Assembly: GCF_030503735.1 (NCBI RefSeq)
Contig: NZ_CP073096.1
Location: 1,302,001-1,366,000 of the forward strand
Length of the DNA: 64,000 nt
Reading direction: 5' to 3'
Source: Corynebacterium tuberculostearicum
GTDB lineage: Bacteria; Actinomycetota; Actinomycetes; Mycobacteriales; Mycobacteriaceae
Positions 1-7,900 of the stretch are shown in pieces. The notes under the pieces are model-generated. The model was given only the letters and a program-made list of their open reading frames with translations, was not told the origin of the DNA and did not search any database. The first letter of the stretch is position 1, and each line of letters starts with the position of its first letter. Both the position numbers and the translations under genes were made by a program.

Positions 1-555
1 CCCGCGCTCGATGGAGCGAAGCAGGAAATCGCGCAGCTGCCGGGCAAAGCCCACGTATTCGAGTGCGGGGCGCATCTCGGCTGGCCAAGAGCCGTGACCG
101 TCTTCTGCTTGCCCGGCAAGCAACTCACGGATAACAGCATCTTGTTCCGCACCGGTGATTAGCCGCAGTTCCTCTTCTGCGGCAGTGCGCAGCAGCGCGA
201 AAGCCAGGGAGTGCACGGAGCGCACCATAGAGCTCTGCGCGGCATAGTCCTCTAGGCGCTCAGAGAGCTCGCGGCGCAGCCGCGCACCGGATTCCTTCGA
301 GGGTGCAATAACGAGAATGCCTGAGGGATCCGCGCCGGTTTCCCGGGCTTTATCCAGGGCATGGATGACGGTATCGATAAGGAAGCTAGATACACCGGTG
401 CCAGCCGCGCCAGTTACCTTCCAGGTGCCGGATTCGGGCAGGTCAACCGACCAGCTCCGGGCCGCGGCGGACGGAGTACGGGGAACGAGGCGCACCTGCG
501 GGGACGGTGGAAGGACCACTCCCGCGCGGGCGGTGGAATGGGGATCGTATGTCAC
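1..555 (-). CDS. AdnA-like UvrD-family helicase/nuclease subunit, N-terminal part only
   Basis: The reverse strand encodes 185 residues from a GTG at 555 and runs out of the window. The GTG overlaps the TGA of the upstream TIGR02569 gene (GTGA), which indicates translational coupling. The visible part looks like the first motor subdomain of mycobacterial AdnA (Rv3202c): a P-loop region, then a stretch ending VRSVHSLAFALLR, and an EQDAVIRELLAG segment. In mycobacteria AdnA pairs with AdnB to resect double-strand breaks. Unusually, the P-loop reads GAAGTGVSS (385-411), so the ATP-binding lysine is valine. The family call rests on recalled similarity and on the neighbouring DUF3152/TIGR02569 genes; the nuclease domain is outside the window. 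Confidence 0.75.
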   Translation of the reverse strand, partial: MTYDPHSTARAGVVLPPSPQVRLVPRTPSAAARSWSVDLPESGTWKVTGAAGTGVSSFLIDTVIHALDKARETGADPSGILVIAPSKESGARLRRELSERLEDYAAQSSMVRSVHSLAFALLRTAAEEELRLITGAEQDAVIRELLAGQAEDGHGSWPAEMRPALEYVGFARQLRDFLLRSIERG

Positions 556-1337
556 CGCTCCAGTATGGCAGATGCCTGCGACACCAGATGCTGTTCCACC
601 CGTTCAATATGCGAACGCGTGTTTGAGCGAGAGGTGGGATGCAGGCCATTAATGTGGCGCCGGTACGATACCGCGCGCAGAAGCAGCTCCTGCATACCAG
701 GCACGTGGCTAAAACGCTGACAGATTCCATCATCTACCGCTTGAGCGATAAGCCCATCCACTATGACTAGGGCGGCGCCCCACCCGGCAGGGCGCGGGGA
801 TTCGCTAGGGACCAATTCCACGATCCCCGGCGGGTTGGCCCCGTGGTAGACCGTGGTGGCTAGCAGTGCGGTGTGGGCGGGGATAAGGGGGACGTCGGCA
901 AGCAAAGCTGGCCGGTAGGCCTCTCCTGTTTCTTCCCAAGCGGAGCGTTCAGCGCGAGCAAAGTCATCGCTACGCTGCCCGTTAGGCAGGGACACTTCCG
1001 CCATCGCTGCATCAAGCCGCAGGGCCATCTGCGCGGTTTCATCAATGCGCCCACGAACCTGGCCAGGAATAAACTGAGTAGCCTTCCAGCCCGCGGCCGT
1101 ATGCCGGCCATCGCTAGACAGCACAGGCCGGGAAACCCGCGCGCCCTGTACGCTCAGACGCTCGCGTACTTTGGCAGACCATGCAGCAAAGGGGCCGGCT
1201 TGGGAATAAACCACATCACCAACCTTGATGCCGTTATCCCACACTGGACCCAATTGATCGCCTTGGACGCGGCGGGTACCGGCGGCACCGGTTTCCGCAT
1301 GGAAGGCGCTTAAAACATACTCTGGGGGAAGCGGCAT
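552..1337 (-). CDS. TIGR02569 family protein (phosphotransferase-like)
   Basis: 261 residues starting at ATG 1337. The sequence matches the actinobacterial TIGR02569 family (Mtb Rv3205c-like): PPEYVLSAF near the N-terminus, a GPVWDNGIKVGD segment, VYHGANPPGIVELVP in the middle, and a C-terminal RHI(N) helix region. The fold is thought to resemble aminoglycoside/choline kinases, but I see no complete catalytic set and no activity is known. It sits 9 bases downstream of the DUF3152 gene and overlaps the adnA-like gene by 4 bases, so the three are probably one transcript. Length is normal for the family. Confidence 0.75.
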   Translation of the reverse strand: MPLPPEYVLSAFHAETGAAGTRRVQGDQLGPVWDNGIKVGDVVYSQAGPFAAWSAKVRERLSVQGARVSRPVLSSDGRHTAAGWKATQFIPGQVRGRIDETAQMALRLDAAMAEVSLPNGQRSDDFARAERSAWEETGEAYRPALLADVPLIPAHTALLATTVYHGANPPGIVELVPSESPRPAGWGAALVIVDGLIAQAVDDGICQRFSHVPGMQELLLRAVSYRRHINGLHPTSRSNTRSHIERVEQHLVSQASAILER

Positions 1338-1346
1338 CCTTAACTC

Positions 1347-2285
1347 CTATTCGGGTTGGTGGGGATCCTTATTATCTGGGTTGGGATACGGCCACGGGTT
1401 GGACACACAGGTTACGTCCTCATCAGGATAGACCTCGCTCGGCTTTCGGTCGTGCAATTCCTTGTTGTTGAGATCCAAAGTCTGCTGCATCATGATCGGC
1501 GCTAGCTTGCCTTGGCCGCCGCACGGCTGGTGGGAGGCGTAGCCAATTGCGTGCCCCAACTCATGGTTGATGACGTACTGACGATAATTGCCCATATCAC
1601 CCTCAAAAGGCGTAGCTCCGCGCACCCAACGAGCTTCATTGATAATCGTGGTGGACTCGCCAGTAATAGTGGTGTGACACGAGGTTTCCGTTTCGATCTT
1701 CTCGCCACACCGCTCTGCGGCCGTACCCAAGGAGGTCAGCTGAATACGGGTATCCGGTTCCGCATCGGAAGCAACGTGCTCAAACTCGAAGTCCTTGTGC
1801 GCCGTCCAGCCGCGTGGATCAGAAAGGGTAGCTTCTACCATGGCGGCAAAAGACTCATCGCCGCCATACGGCGCGGTATTGATGCCGTCTTCTACCTCGA
1901 TGGAATAGCGCACTTTCTGCTTGCCGCCCTTACCGGCCACAGCACCGGGCTCGCCTACTTGGTGAAAAGTGCCTTTCCCCTCCTTGGTAAACACACCGCC
2001 GGGCGGCATCTCATCCATTTCTCGTTTCACCGCTGCCGCATCGGCCGGATCAGGTCCGACCATTTCCTGGCTCGAAGGGGCGGCCGCAGTAGTTTCAGCC
2101 GCCTCCTCTTCTGAGGAAGAAGCAGTAGCAATATCGACGATGAACCAGATGGTCAAGGCGATCATGAGGGGGATAGCCACCACACGCCACCAGCCATATT
2201 GACGCGCAAACCGGACCACCGCATTCTGGTGGTCCGGCGTGTGGCCTTGGCCCCGGTGAGCGTGGCGAGTCTCCCTATTTTCCAT
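1347..2285 (-). CDS. DUF3152 membrane-anchored metzincin-like protein
   Basis: 312 residues. A basic cytoplasmic start is followed by one membrane segment at about residues 32-52, then a Glu/Ala/Thr-rich linker and an extracellular domain. Residues 241-252 read HELGHAIGYASH, a full HExxHxxGxxxH metzincin zinc site, and APIMMQQ follows about 20 residues later as a possible Met-turn. This is the DUF3152 family (Mtb Rv3207c-like), a wall-facing putative zinc protease of unknown substrate. Cysteines in the C-terminal domain suit an extracellular location. It is first in the TIGR02569/adnA-like operon. Confidence 0.85.
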   Translation of the reverse strand: MENRETRHAHRGQGHTPDHQNAVVRFARQYGWWRVVAIPLMIALTIWFIVDIATASSSEEEAAETTAAAPSSQEMVGPDPADAAAVKREMDEMPPGGVFTKEGKGTFHQVGEPGAVAGKGGKQKVRYSIEVEDGINTAPYGGDESFAAMVEATLSDPRGWTAHKDFEFEHVASDAEPDTRIQLTSLGTAAERCGEKIETETSCHTTITGESTTIINEARWVRGATPFEGDMGNYRQYVINHELGHAIGYASHQPCGGQGKLAPIMMQQTLDLNNKELHDRKPSEVYPDEDVTCVSNPWPYPNPDNKDPHQPE

Positions 2286-2347
2286 GGGGCTTTAGGCTAC
2301 CCGTTTGTAATTAAAAAAGCTGAATCAGCGATCCTTTGCGCCCCGCC

Positions 2348-2572
2348 TTAAGCACCGGCGAAGCCCACAGCCTGCTTCTTCGCAATGCCAACCTCGACGT
2401 AGACCACACGATCAGTGCGCACGAGGTATTTGCGGCCCTTGTCATCTTCGAGTTCAAGGGTGGAATTATCCGCCAAGGCACTATTGATCTTCTGCGTCAG
2501 CTCCGCTTGTTCACCAGCGGCGCTAATAACCAGCTCGCGCGCGGTATCTGCGAAGCCAAACTTAATATCCAT
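2348..2572 (-). CDS. DUF3107 protein (TB9.4-like)
   Basis: 74 residues from ATG 2572 (MDIKFGFADTARELVI). A longer in-frame start at 2668 exists, but the inner ATG has a perfect AGGAGG at the right distance and gives the normal family length. DUF3107 proteins (Mtb Rv3208A/TB9.4) are small conserved actinobacterial proteins of unknown function; the sequence has the expected KYLVRTDRVVYVEVG end. It is transcribed divergently from the DEAD-box helicase at 2644. Confidence 0.85.
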   Translation of the reverse strand: MDIKFGFADTARELVISAAGEQAELTQKINSALADNSTLELEDDKGRKYLVRTDRVVYVEVGIAKKQAVGFAGA

Positions 2573-2643
2573 GAAGATTCCTCCTCTAGCTAGAGTTTTA
2601 TTGTCAATGGCCCCACTATAACCATCCCGGCTACTATCAAGGT

Positions 2644-3969
2644 GTGTCTGACATAAAATCCCAGCCACCGAGCTTCGCGGAACTAGGCGTCGCTGCCGAA
2701 ATCTGTGATGGTCTCACTACTCGTGGCATCACGCGTACTTTTGCAATCCAGGAATTAACCCTGCCCATCGCGCTTTCCGGTCAGGACTTGATTGGCCAAG
2801 CGCGCACCGGAATGGGCAAGACCTATGGCTTTGGCGTGCCGCTTTTGGATCGCGTCTTTGATGATGCCGATATCGATGAGCTTGATGGCACCCCGCGCGC
2901 CCTCGTGGTGGTTCCCACCCGGGAATTAGCCCAGCAAGTCACGGAAGACCTGCAGGTAGCCGCCGCCCATCTGCCGGTACGCCTAGCCTCCATCTACGGT
3001 GGCCGTCCCTACGAGGAGCAGATCAAAAAGCTCAACAGGGGCGTCGATGTTGTCATCGGTACGCCTGGGCGATTAATCGATCTTCACGAGCGTGGCAATC
3101 TGCAGCTAGACCGCGTGGCCATCTTGGTGCTCGATGAGGCTGACGAGATGCTGGATCTGGGCTTTTTGCCCTCGGTGGAGGCTATCCTGCAGGCCTTGGA
3201 TGGCAATGCACACCAGACCATGCTCTTTTCCGCCACGATGCCCGGCGCGATTTTGACGTTAGCCCGCCGGTTTATGGAAAAACCCATCCATATCCGCGCC
3301 GAGTCTGGCGAGCAGGATTTCACCCACTCTTCTACCCGCAAGGTCACCTTTCAGGCCCACCGCATGGATAAGGTTGCCGTCGTCGCACATGCCCTCCAAG
3401 CCGCTGGCCGCGGGCGCACCATCATTTTTACCCGTACCAAGCGCGCGGCCGCCCAGTTGGCCGATGACCTAGCCCGGCGCGGCTTCCACGTGGGAGCCGT
3501 CCACGGCGACCTGGGGCAAAAATCGCGCGAGAAATCACTTCACGCGTTCCGCTCCGGCCAGGTAGATATTTTGGTCGCCACCGATATTGCCGCCCGCGGC
3601 ATCGATGTGGATGATGTCACCCACGTCATCAACTACCAGGTTCCGGATGATCCGATGACCTTTGTCCATCGCATTGGCCGCACGGGGCGCGCCGGCCATA
3701 CCGGTACCGCTATCACCTTGGTGGGCTACGATGAACTGGCCAAATGGCAGGTCATCAACGATGAGTTGGACCTGGGTGAGCCAGAACCGCCGCAGTGGTT
3801 CTCCATCTCGCCTGAATTGGCTCAAGCACTGGATATCCCAACCGGCGTAGAAGAGACCGTTGGGCCTGAGACCAAGGTCGTGGGCCAAGTTCCGGTCCGT
3901 GAGAAATCCTCTACCCGCACTACCGCGCGCCGCGGCGGATCCCGGCGCCGGCGAGGAGGACGCCGATGA
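2644..3969 (+). CDS. DEAD-box ATP-dependent RNA helicase, RhlE type
   Basis: 441 residues from a GTG start. All helicase motifs are visible: Q motif before GQDLIGQ, ARTGMGKT (I), PTRELAQQV (Ia), TPGRLIDL (Ib), LDEADEML (DEAD box), SAT (III), FTRTKRAAAQLADDL (IV), TDIAARGIDVDDV (V) and HRIGRTGRAG (VI). The tail is Arg/Gly-rich, a typical nonspecific RNA-binding extension. Probable role: remodelling of RNA or ribosome assembly intermediates. It matches the Mtb Rv3211 position and overlaps the next gene by ATGA, so the two are cotranslated. Confidence 0.93.
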   Translation: MSDIKSQPPSFAELGVAAEICDGLTTRGITRTFAIQELTLPIALSGQDLIGQARTGMGKTYGFGVPLLDRVFDDADIDELDGTPRALVVVPTRELAQQVTEDLQVAAAHLPVRLASIYGGRPYEEQIKKLNRGVDVVIGTPGRLIDLHERGNLQLDRVAILVLDEADEMLDLGFLPSVEAILQALDGNAHQTMLFSATMPGAILTLARRFMEKPIHIRAESGEQDFTHSSTRKVTFQAHRMDKVAVVAHALQAAGRGRTIIFTRTKRAAAQLADDLARRGFHVGAVHGDLGQKSREKSLHAFRSGQVDILVATDIAARGIDVDDVTHVINYQVPDDPMTFVHRIGRTGRAGHTGTAITLVGYDELAKWQVINDELDLGEPEPPQWFSISPELAQALDIPTGVEETVGPETKVVGQVPVREKSSTRTTARRGGSRRRRGGRR

Positions 3970-5204
3970 CTAAGACTCCCATTTTGCGCTCCACTCCCGC
4001 CGATTGGAAGGCTACCGGTATTATCGTCGCGATTTGCGCCATCGCGGTTGGAGGAGCAGCAATTACCGCTAGTATCAATCAGGCCCATCTAAGCCAAGCG
4101 GCCGTTCCTGGAGAAAAGGATGCGCCCGTGCTTGCCGACGTCCCCGAAAGCCTCCACGAGTCTTTCAGCCTTCCCAACCAACCAGTACCCGGCCAGTACC
4201 GCGCGGTTTCGGCGCACGGCCTGACCATCACGCATGCGGATCACACGCTCACCGCTACTAATCCGGACGGTTCTAAGGCTTGGAGCTATGAGCGCACGGA
4301 CGCCGAGCTATGTTCGTTGTCTACCGCATGGGGGAGGGTCGTAGCTTCCTATAAGACTGGTGTGGGCTGCGGGGATACCGTGGCCATTAACGCCGCCACC
4401 GGCGAATACGATGGCACTCGCAGCGCAATAAACTCGGAAAAGGTCGTTCCTATCTCTTCCAATGACCGGGTAGGAACCGTCTCTACCGACCGCATCGACC
4501 TGTGGCGCTCCGATATGGTGCGCACAGTGGAGTACGGAGCCGTAGAAGCAAAGCAGGAGCCGGAAAAACAACCGCATGAGGACTGCACGTTGAGCTCTGC
4601 CCTCACCCGTACCGAAAACTTAGCTCTGACTGAATCCTGCCCCGATAAACCGGACACAACCTGGCTGCGTTTCCAAGACACGACCCCAGATGACTCCCGT
4701 GAGCCGGATATCGCCGCCGATGTGGATATAGCAACCGACGGGGCTCGGCTTGTTGCCGTGGGACAAAAGGCCGCCGCCGTATACCGCCCAGGGCCCCACC
4801 CCACGATTGAGTCATATAACAATAAGGGCGAAAAGCTTGACTCCTCCTCAGCAAAGCCTTCTCCGGCCATAGACTCCGGTGCCTCCCCGTTTGCGCCGAC
4901 GACGGCAGACTTGCCGCACCATATGACCTGGTTTGACGGTTCCCGGCTCTACCTTTTCACCCCAAGTGACCTCGCGGTGGATCGAATCGTGGAAGATGCC
5001 ATCGGCACGCCCATTGCCGTTGCCGATCACATGCTGGTGCCTACCCAAGAGGGCATTGCTGTAATGAATTGGTCTACGGGCAAAACCGAACGCACGATTG
5101 CGGTAGACCGCGGCGACTATCACGGCCCCGTCTACCTCACCGTGGCGGGTAATACCATCGTTGAAAGCCGCGGCGATAAAGTGGTGGGTCTCAGCGCTAC
5201 TTAG
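3966..5204 (+). CDS. membrane-anchored beta-propeller-like protein (Rv3212-like)
   Basis: 412 residues. A short basic N-terminus precedes one membrane helix at about residues 17-38, and the rest is predicted extracellular. The outer part contains repeated TxTNPDGSKAWSYERT-like and GTPIAVADHML/VAGNTIVESRGDKVVGL segments, resembling a PQQ-type beta-propeller. Two cysteine pairs (CSLSTAWG...GVGC; CTLSS...SC) may form disulfides. It is the corynebacterial equivalent of Mtb Rv3212 by position and topology; no function is established. Its start overlaps the helicase stop. Confidence 0.7.
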   Translation: MTKTPILRSTPADWKATGIIVAICAIAVGGAAITASINQAHLSQAAVPGEKDAPVLADVPESLHESFSLPNQPVPGQYRAVSAHGLTITHADHTLTATNPDGSKAWSYERTDAELCSLSTAWGRVVASYKTGVGCGDTVAINAATGEYDGTRSAINSEKVVPISSNDRVGTVSTDRIDLWRSDMVRTVEYGAVEAKQEPEKQPHEDCTLSSALTRTENLALTESCPDKPDTTWLRFQDTTPDDSREPDIAADVDIATDGARLVAVGQKAAAVYRPGPHPTIESYNNKGEKLDSSSAKPSPAIDSGASPFAPTTADLPHHMTWFDGSRLYLFTPSDLAVDRIVEDAIGTPIAVADHMLVPTQEGIAVMNWSTGKTERTIAVDRGDYHGPVYLTVAGNTIVESRGDKVVGLSAT

Positions 5205-5228
5205 CACCGCGCTCCCCCGTTACAAAAG

Positions 5229-5265
5229 AGCCGCGCCCCGGGCCAACCGGAAAGCGCGGCTTCTT
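5229..5265 (+). terminator. intrinsic terminator after the helicase operon
   Basis: Perfect 8-bp stem AGCCGCGC/GCGCGGCT (5229-5236, 5254-5261) followed by TCTTTTT. It lies between convergent genes and may serve mainly the plus-strand operon. Confidence 0.8.
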
Positions 5266-5280
5266 TTTCGTACAGCGTGT

Positions 5281-5796
5281 TTAGAACCTCGCCGCTGCCC
5301 ACTCCGTGGAGGAGCGTACGAACATCAGCAGGAAGATGACTAGTGCGGCGCTTAACAATGTGACGGCACCTAGCAGCGGTGAACCACCGCTAAACATCTG
5401 GAAGGAGCTAGCCGCCAGAATGAGCTCCACCAAGATAATGGCACCCCTACCCCAACGCTTCCCCTTAACCATGGCCCAAGCTCCGACAATGACGAAGCCG
5501 AAGACGATAAAGATAAACAGCGCGGTACCTAGCCCCACGAAGCTTCCAGAGCCCGAATCCGACACCATCGAGTCATTCTCCGCGCCAGTCAGCTCTCGCA
5601 CAATAAGGAAGATTCCGAAGCAGATGACCGCAATGGACTGCACCACAGCAAGTCCCGCGGCCACGAGAACGGGCTGAGGCGCGCCCTGTCCGGAGGCTTG
5701 CCCATTCGCACTCTTCTGCCTCTCCGCCCCACGCACGGGCCGCGTAGATCCAGCACTTTGCTTTTTGTTTACCTGCTTTTTCCTCTGCTTAGACAC
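5281..5796 (-). CDS. four-helix integral membrane protein of unknown function
   Basis: 171 residues. A Lys/Gln/Arg-rich cytoplasmic N-terminal 40 residues is followed by four hydrophobic segments: PVLVAAGLAVVQSIAVI, LGTALFIFIVFGFVIVGAW, GAIILVELILAAS and LLGAVTLLSAALVIFLLMF. No catalytic motif is visible. It is convergent with the Rv3212-like gene. Small membrane proteins of this kind commonly occur in this actinobacterial neighbourhood, but I cannot name a family. Confidence 0.7.
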   Translation of the reverse strand: MSKQRKKQVNKKQSAGSTRPVRGAERQKSANGQASGQGAPQPVLVAAGLAVVQSIAVICFGIFLIVRELTGAENDSMVSDSGSGSFVGLGTALFIFIVFGFVIVGAWAMVKGKRWGRGAIILVELILAASSFQMFSGGSPLLGAVTLLSAALVIFLLMFVRSSTEWAAARF

Positions 5797-6293
5797 AAAC
5801 CCACAGTCTACTAACCGGCCAGCACCATTTCCTTGTGCGCCACTCAGGTTTCGCGGGGGCAGGGGCTAGCCGGTCAGATTTGACGGTACCTAAGTCAGCA
5901 CACTCAAGAATTTATGAACAATGCGCCAGTTCAGAGCGTTTCTCACAGGCTTCTTTCAACTCAAATCCTCTGCTAAATGACCCCCACATCTGTTTTGCAC
6001 ACGTGAGGTTGACCACAATTTCGCCTCTACCCCTAGCGGAGCCTGAGTAAACATGTCATGATTCTGGGGTAGCAAAAAGAAAGAGGACGTAAACCTCTTC
6101 TTAACTTGAAGGAAACTTCAAGTAACCACAATGTGAACCATTGGCGGCGGCGACGCTGGCCCGACCTCGAGACCGGGCCCCACTGCACGCAGACCAGTTC
6201 ACATAACCACCCACCCTGGCATTGGTTGCTTTTCATTTTCGTGAAAAGCGCTTGTGCTTACTGCTGTCGAATTTTTGTTAGGAGATATCAATC
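5797..6293. promoter_or_regulatory. whiB1 upstream region with GNRA hairpin
   Basis: About 500 bases with no convincing gene. A perfect hairpin at 6104-6123 (ACTTGAAG, GAAA tetraloop, CTTCAAGT) and a second GC-rich inverted repeat at about 6158-6180 (GGCCCGA...CGGGCC) lie upstream of the whiB1 start. A GAGGA/CCTC pair lies just before the first hairpin. Together they suggest a long structured whiB1 leader. Plus-strand ORF 5835-6050 lacks a ribosome site and family features and is not called. Confidence 0.45.
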
Positions 6294-6554
6294 ATGGATT
6301 GGCGCCACGAAGCTGTTTGCCGCGACGAAGACCCCGAACTGTTCTTCCCAGTAGGCAATTCTGGTCCTGCACTTACCCAAATCGCTAAGGCCAAGCTGGT
6401 CTGCAACCGCTGCCCTGTTGCCTCTTCCTGCCTGAAGTGGGCGCTGGAATCCGGCCTGGACGCCGGTGTCTGGGGCGGCCTGTCTGAAGAGGAGCGCCGC
6501 GCCCTCAAGCGTCGCCGCAACCGTGGCCGTGGCCGCGCTCGCGTTTCCGCTTAA
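6294..6554 (+). CDS. whiB1: WhiB-family iron-sulfur regulator, WhiB1/WhcE type
   Basis: 86 residues, nearly the length of Mtb WhiB1. The four Fe-S ligand cysteines are present (AVCRDED; LVCNRCPVASSCLKW), followed by the GVWGG turn and a basic RRALKRRRNRGRGRAR tail for DNA contact. The start MDWRHEAVCRDEDPELFFPV is almost identical to WhiB1, which binds the housekeeping sigma factor and responds to nitric oxide; the C. glutamicum equivalent is WhcE, linked to oxidative stress. AGGAGA precedes the ATG. The bL37 gene follows, then sigH-rshA on the other strand. Confidence 0.95.
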   Translation: MDWRHEAVCRDEDPELFFPVGNSGPALTQIAKAKLVCNRCPVASSCLKWALESGLDAGVWGGLSEEERRALKRRRNRGRGRARVSA

Positions 6555-6647
6555 TAAGCGTTAATAAGCGGCCCCCAATTTTCGTTTCGACGCCCTTAGC
6601 CGCTACAGTTGAATAAAGTTCAGATACCCTCAACGAAGGAGTGCGCA

Positions 6648-6722
6648 ATGAGCAAGCGTGGTCGCAAGCGCAAGGATCGCCGCAAGAAGTCCGCTAATCA
6701 CGGCAAGCGTCCTGGCGCATAA
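6648..6722 (+). CDS. 50S ribosomal protein bL37 (24 residues)
   Basis: A 24-residue ORF, MSKRGRKRK... ending NHGKRPGA, preceded by GAAGGAG at correct spacing and followed directly by a strong terminator. It resembles the tiny, extremely basic actinobacterial large-subunit protein bL37 seen in mycobacterial ribosome structures (MAKRGRKKRDRK..., ending ANHGKRPNA). More than half of the residues are Arg, Lys or His. Its role is probably structural, threading into 23S rRNA. Such genes are often missed because of their size. Confidence 0.88.
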   Translation: MSKRGRKRKDRRKKSANHGKRPGA

Positions 6723-6737
6723 CGCACAGCATTACTC

Positions 6738-6783
6738 AAAGCCCGGTTCCCTCGGTCACTTCGACCGTAGAACCGGGCTTTTG
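6738..6783 (+). terminator. intrinsic terminator after bL37
   Basis: Long stem AAAGCCCGGTTC/GAACCGGGCTTT with an inner GGTC...GACC pair and a closing T-run. It ends the whiB1-bL37 region. Confidence 0.88.
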
Positions 6784-6852
6784 CTATGTCAGACGCAAAT
6801 CGATGTCGTCTCCTAACTCCCCGCTTGACCTCTCCGTGCCTTAAGTCCAATG

Positions 6853-6919
6853 TGATCGGGCCGAATTGAACACATTGGGGTCTCAATTCGGCCCTTCCGC
6901 CCTCAATTCGGCCCGATCA
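6853..6919. repeat. inverted repeat with CAATTCGGCC half-sites
   Basis: TGATCGGGCCGAATTGA (6853-6869) and its perfect reverse complement (6903-6919) enclose a third half-copy, TCAATTCGGCCC (6883-6894). The core CTCAATTCGG also forms a hairpin at 38148-38182. It lies between convergent bL37 and rshA and has no clear T-run, so it is not a standard terminator. Confidence 0.6.
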
Positions 6920-6988
6920 GTATGGACTCAAACAAAAAGTTGAAAGATCATGAGACCAGACCCCACCACAGCGGGTGAGTAACAGTGC

Positions 6989-7261
6989 CTACCACGCCGT
7001 TTCGATGCGAGTGATTTCCACTGAAATGCGGCGACGCAGCGCCTGCGGCGCCTTTGCCTGCCCATTGCAGCAGTTGCGTACTAATGAGCGGACGATCTCT
7101 TCGCTCTCGAGGCGCTTTTGGCAGAAATCGCACTGGGAGATGTGCTCGCGGATGGCTAGTGCGCGGGCATAGGTGGTGGATTCATCGAGAAGCTCGCACA
7201 GGAGTGCCTGTACCTCAGGGGAGCTACACGCACCACAGTTGTGTTCCGTTGCGTGTTCCAT
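6989..7261 (-). CDS. rshA: zinc-binding anti-sigma factor RshA
   Basis: 90 residues. The ZAS motif is visible as HISQCDFCQ (HxxxCxxC) with an N-terminal Cys pair (NCGAC) and CC near the C-terminus. The ATG at 7261 overlaps the sigH stop (TAATG). RshA binds SigH in the reduced state and releases it on disulfide stress, turning on thioredoxin and protein-repair genes in corynebacteria and mycobacteria. Tight overlap with sigH supports stoichiometric coproduction. Cytoplasmic. Confidence 0.93.
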   Translation of the reverse strand: MEHATEHNCGACSSPEVQALLCELLDESTTYARALAIREHISQCDFCQKRLESEEIVRSLVRNCCNGQAKAPQALRRRISVEITRIETAW

Positions 7262-7872
7262 TACTTCTCCTCCATGTCTGGGTGTTCTAATCCAATGCCT
7301 TGTTCTCGTGCCACGTCTTTCAACGCTTTCCGGAGCAGTTTTCTTCCCCGATGTAGACGAGACATCACGGTACCCAGCGGAGTATCCATGATTTCTGCAA
7401 TCTCCTTATAGGCAAGGCCTTCAACATCCGCGTAATAGACCACCATCCGATAATCATCGGGCAAGTCATTCATTGCCTCCGAAATGGTGTCATTCGGCAT
7501 GTCCTTAAGCGCAGCCACCTCGGCGGATTCCAAACCAGTGGAATCGTGGCCAGCGGTGGTATAAAGCTGAAAATCACTCAAATCATCGGCCGAAGATTCC
7601 GTGGGTCGGCGCTTCGCCTTGCGGTAAGAGTTGATGTAGTTATTGGTCATAATGCGATACAGCCATGCCTTAAGATTCGTCCCCTGTTTAAAGGAATGAA
7701 AGGACTTATAGGCCTTGAGATAGGTCTCCTGCACTAGATCCTCAGCATCTTGGGGATTGCGCGTCATGCGCAAGGCTCCGCCATAAAGCTGGTCAACCAA
7801 GGGGAGCGCTTCCGATTCAAAGCGGCGCTGCAGTTCCTTTTCGCTGTTTGTTTCTTTAGCCACAATTTCCAT
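7261..7872 (-). CDS. sigH: ECF sigma factor SigH
   Basis: 203 residues from ATG 7872. Region 2 is clear ([26 protein letters not shown] and [17 protein letters not shown]), and region 4 carries [27 protein letters not shown] and [12 protein letters not shown]. It matches SigH of C. glutamicum and Mtb, the disulfide and heat-stress sigma factor. A longer frame reaches 7995 but would run into the divergent ybaK gene and its extra residues are not family-like. The start lies only 28 bases from ybaK, so promoters overlap. RshA is immediately downstream. Confidence 0.93.
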   Translation of the reverse strand: MEIVAKETNSEKELQRRFESEALPLVDQLYGGALRMTRNPQDAEDLVQETYLKAYKSFHSFKQGTNLKAWLYRIMTNNYINSYRKAKRRPTESSADDLSDFQLYTTAGHDSTGLESAEVAALKDMPNDTISEAMNDLPDDYRMVVYYADVEGLAYKEIAEIMDTPLGTVMSRLHRGRKLLRKALKDVAREQGIGLEHPDMEEK

Positions 7873-7900
7873 CCTAACGCGTAGGGCTAGAATCCCAGTC

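Noticed and set aside
5835..6050. 71-codon frame upstream of whiB1
   Set aside because: No ribosome site, unusual composition, and the region holds RNA hairpins.
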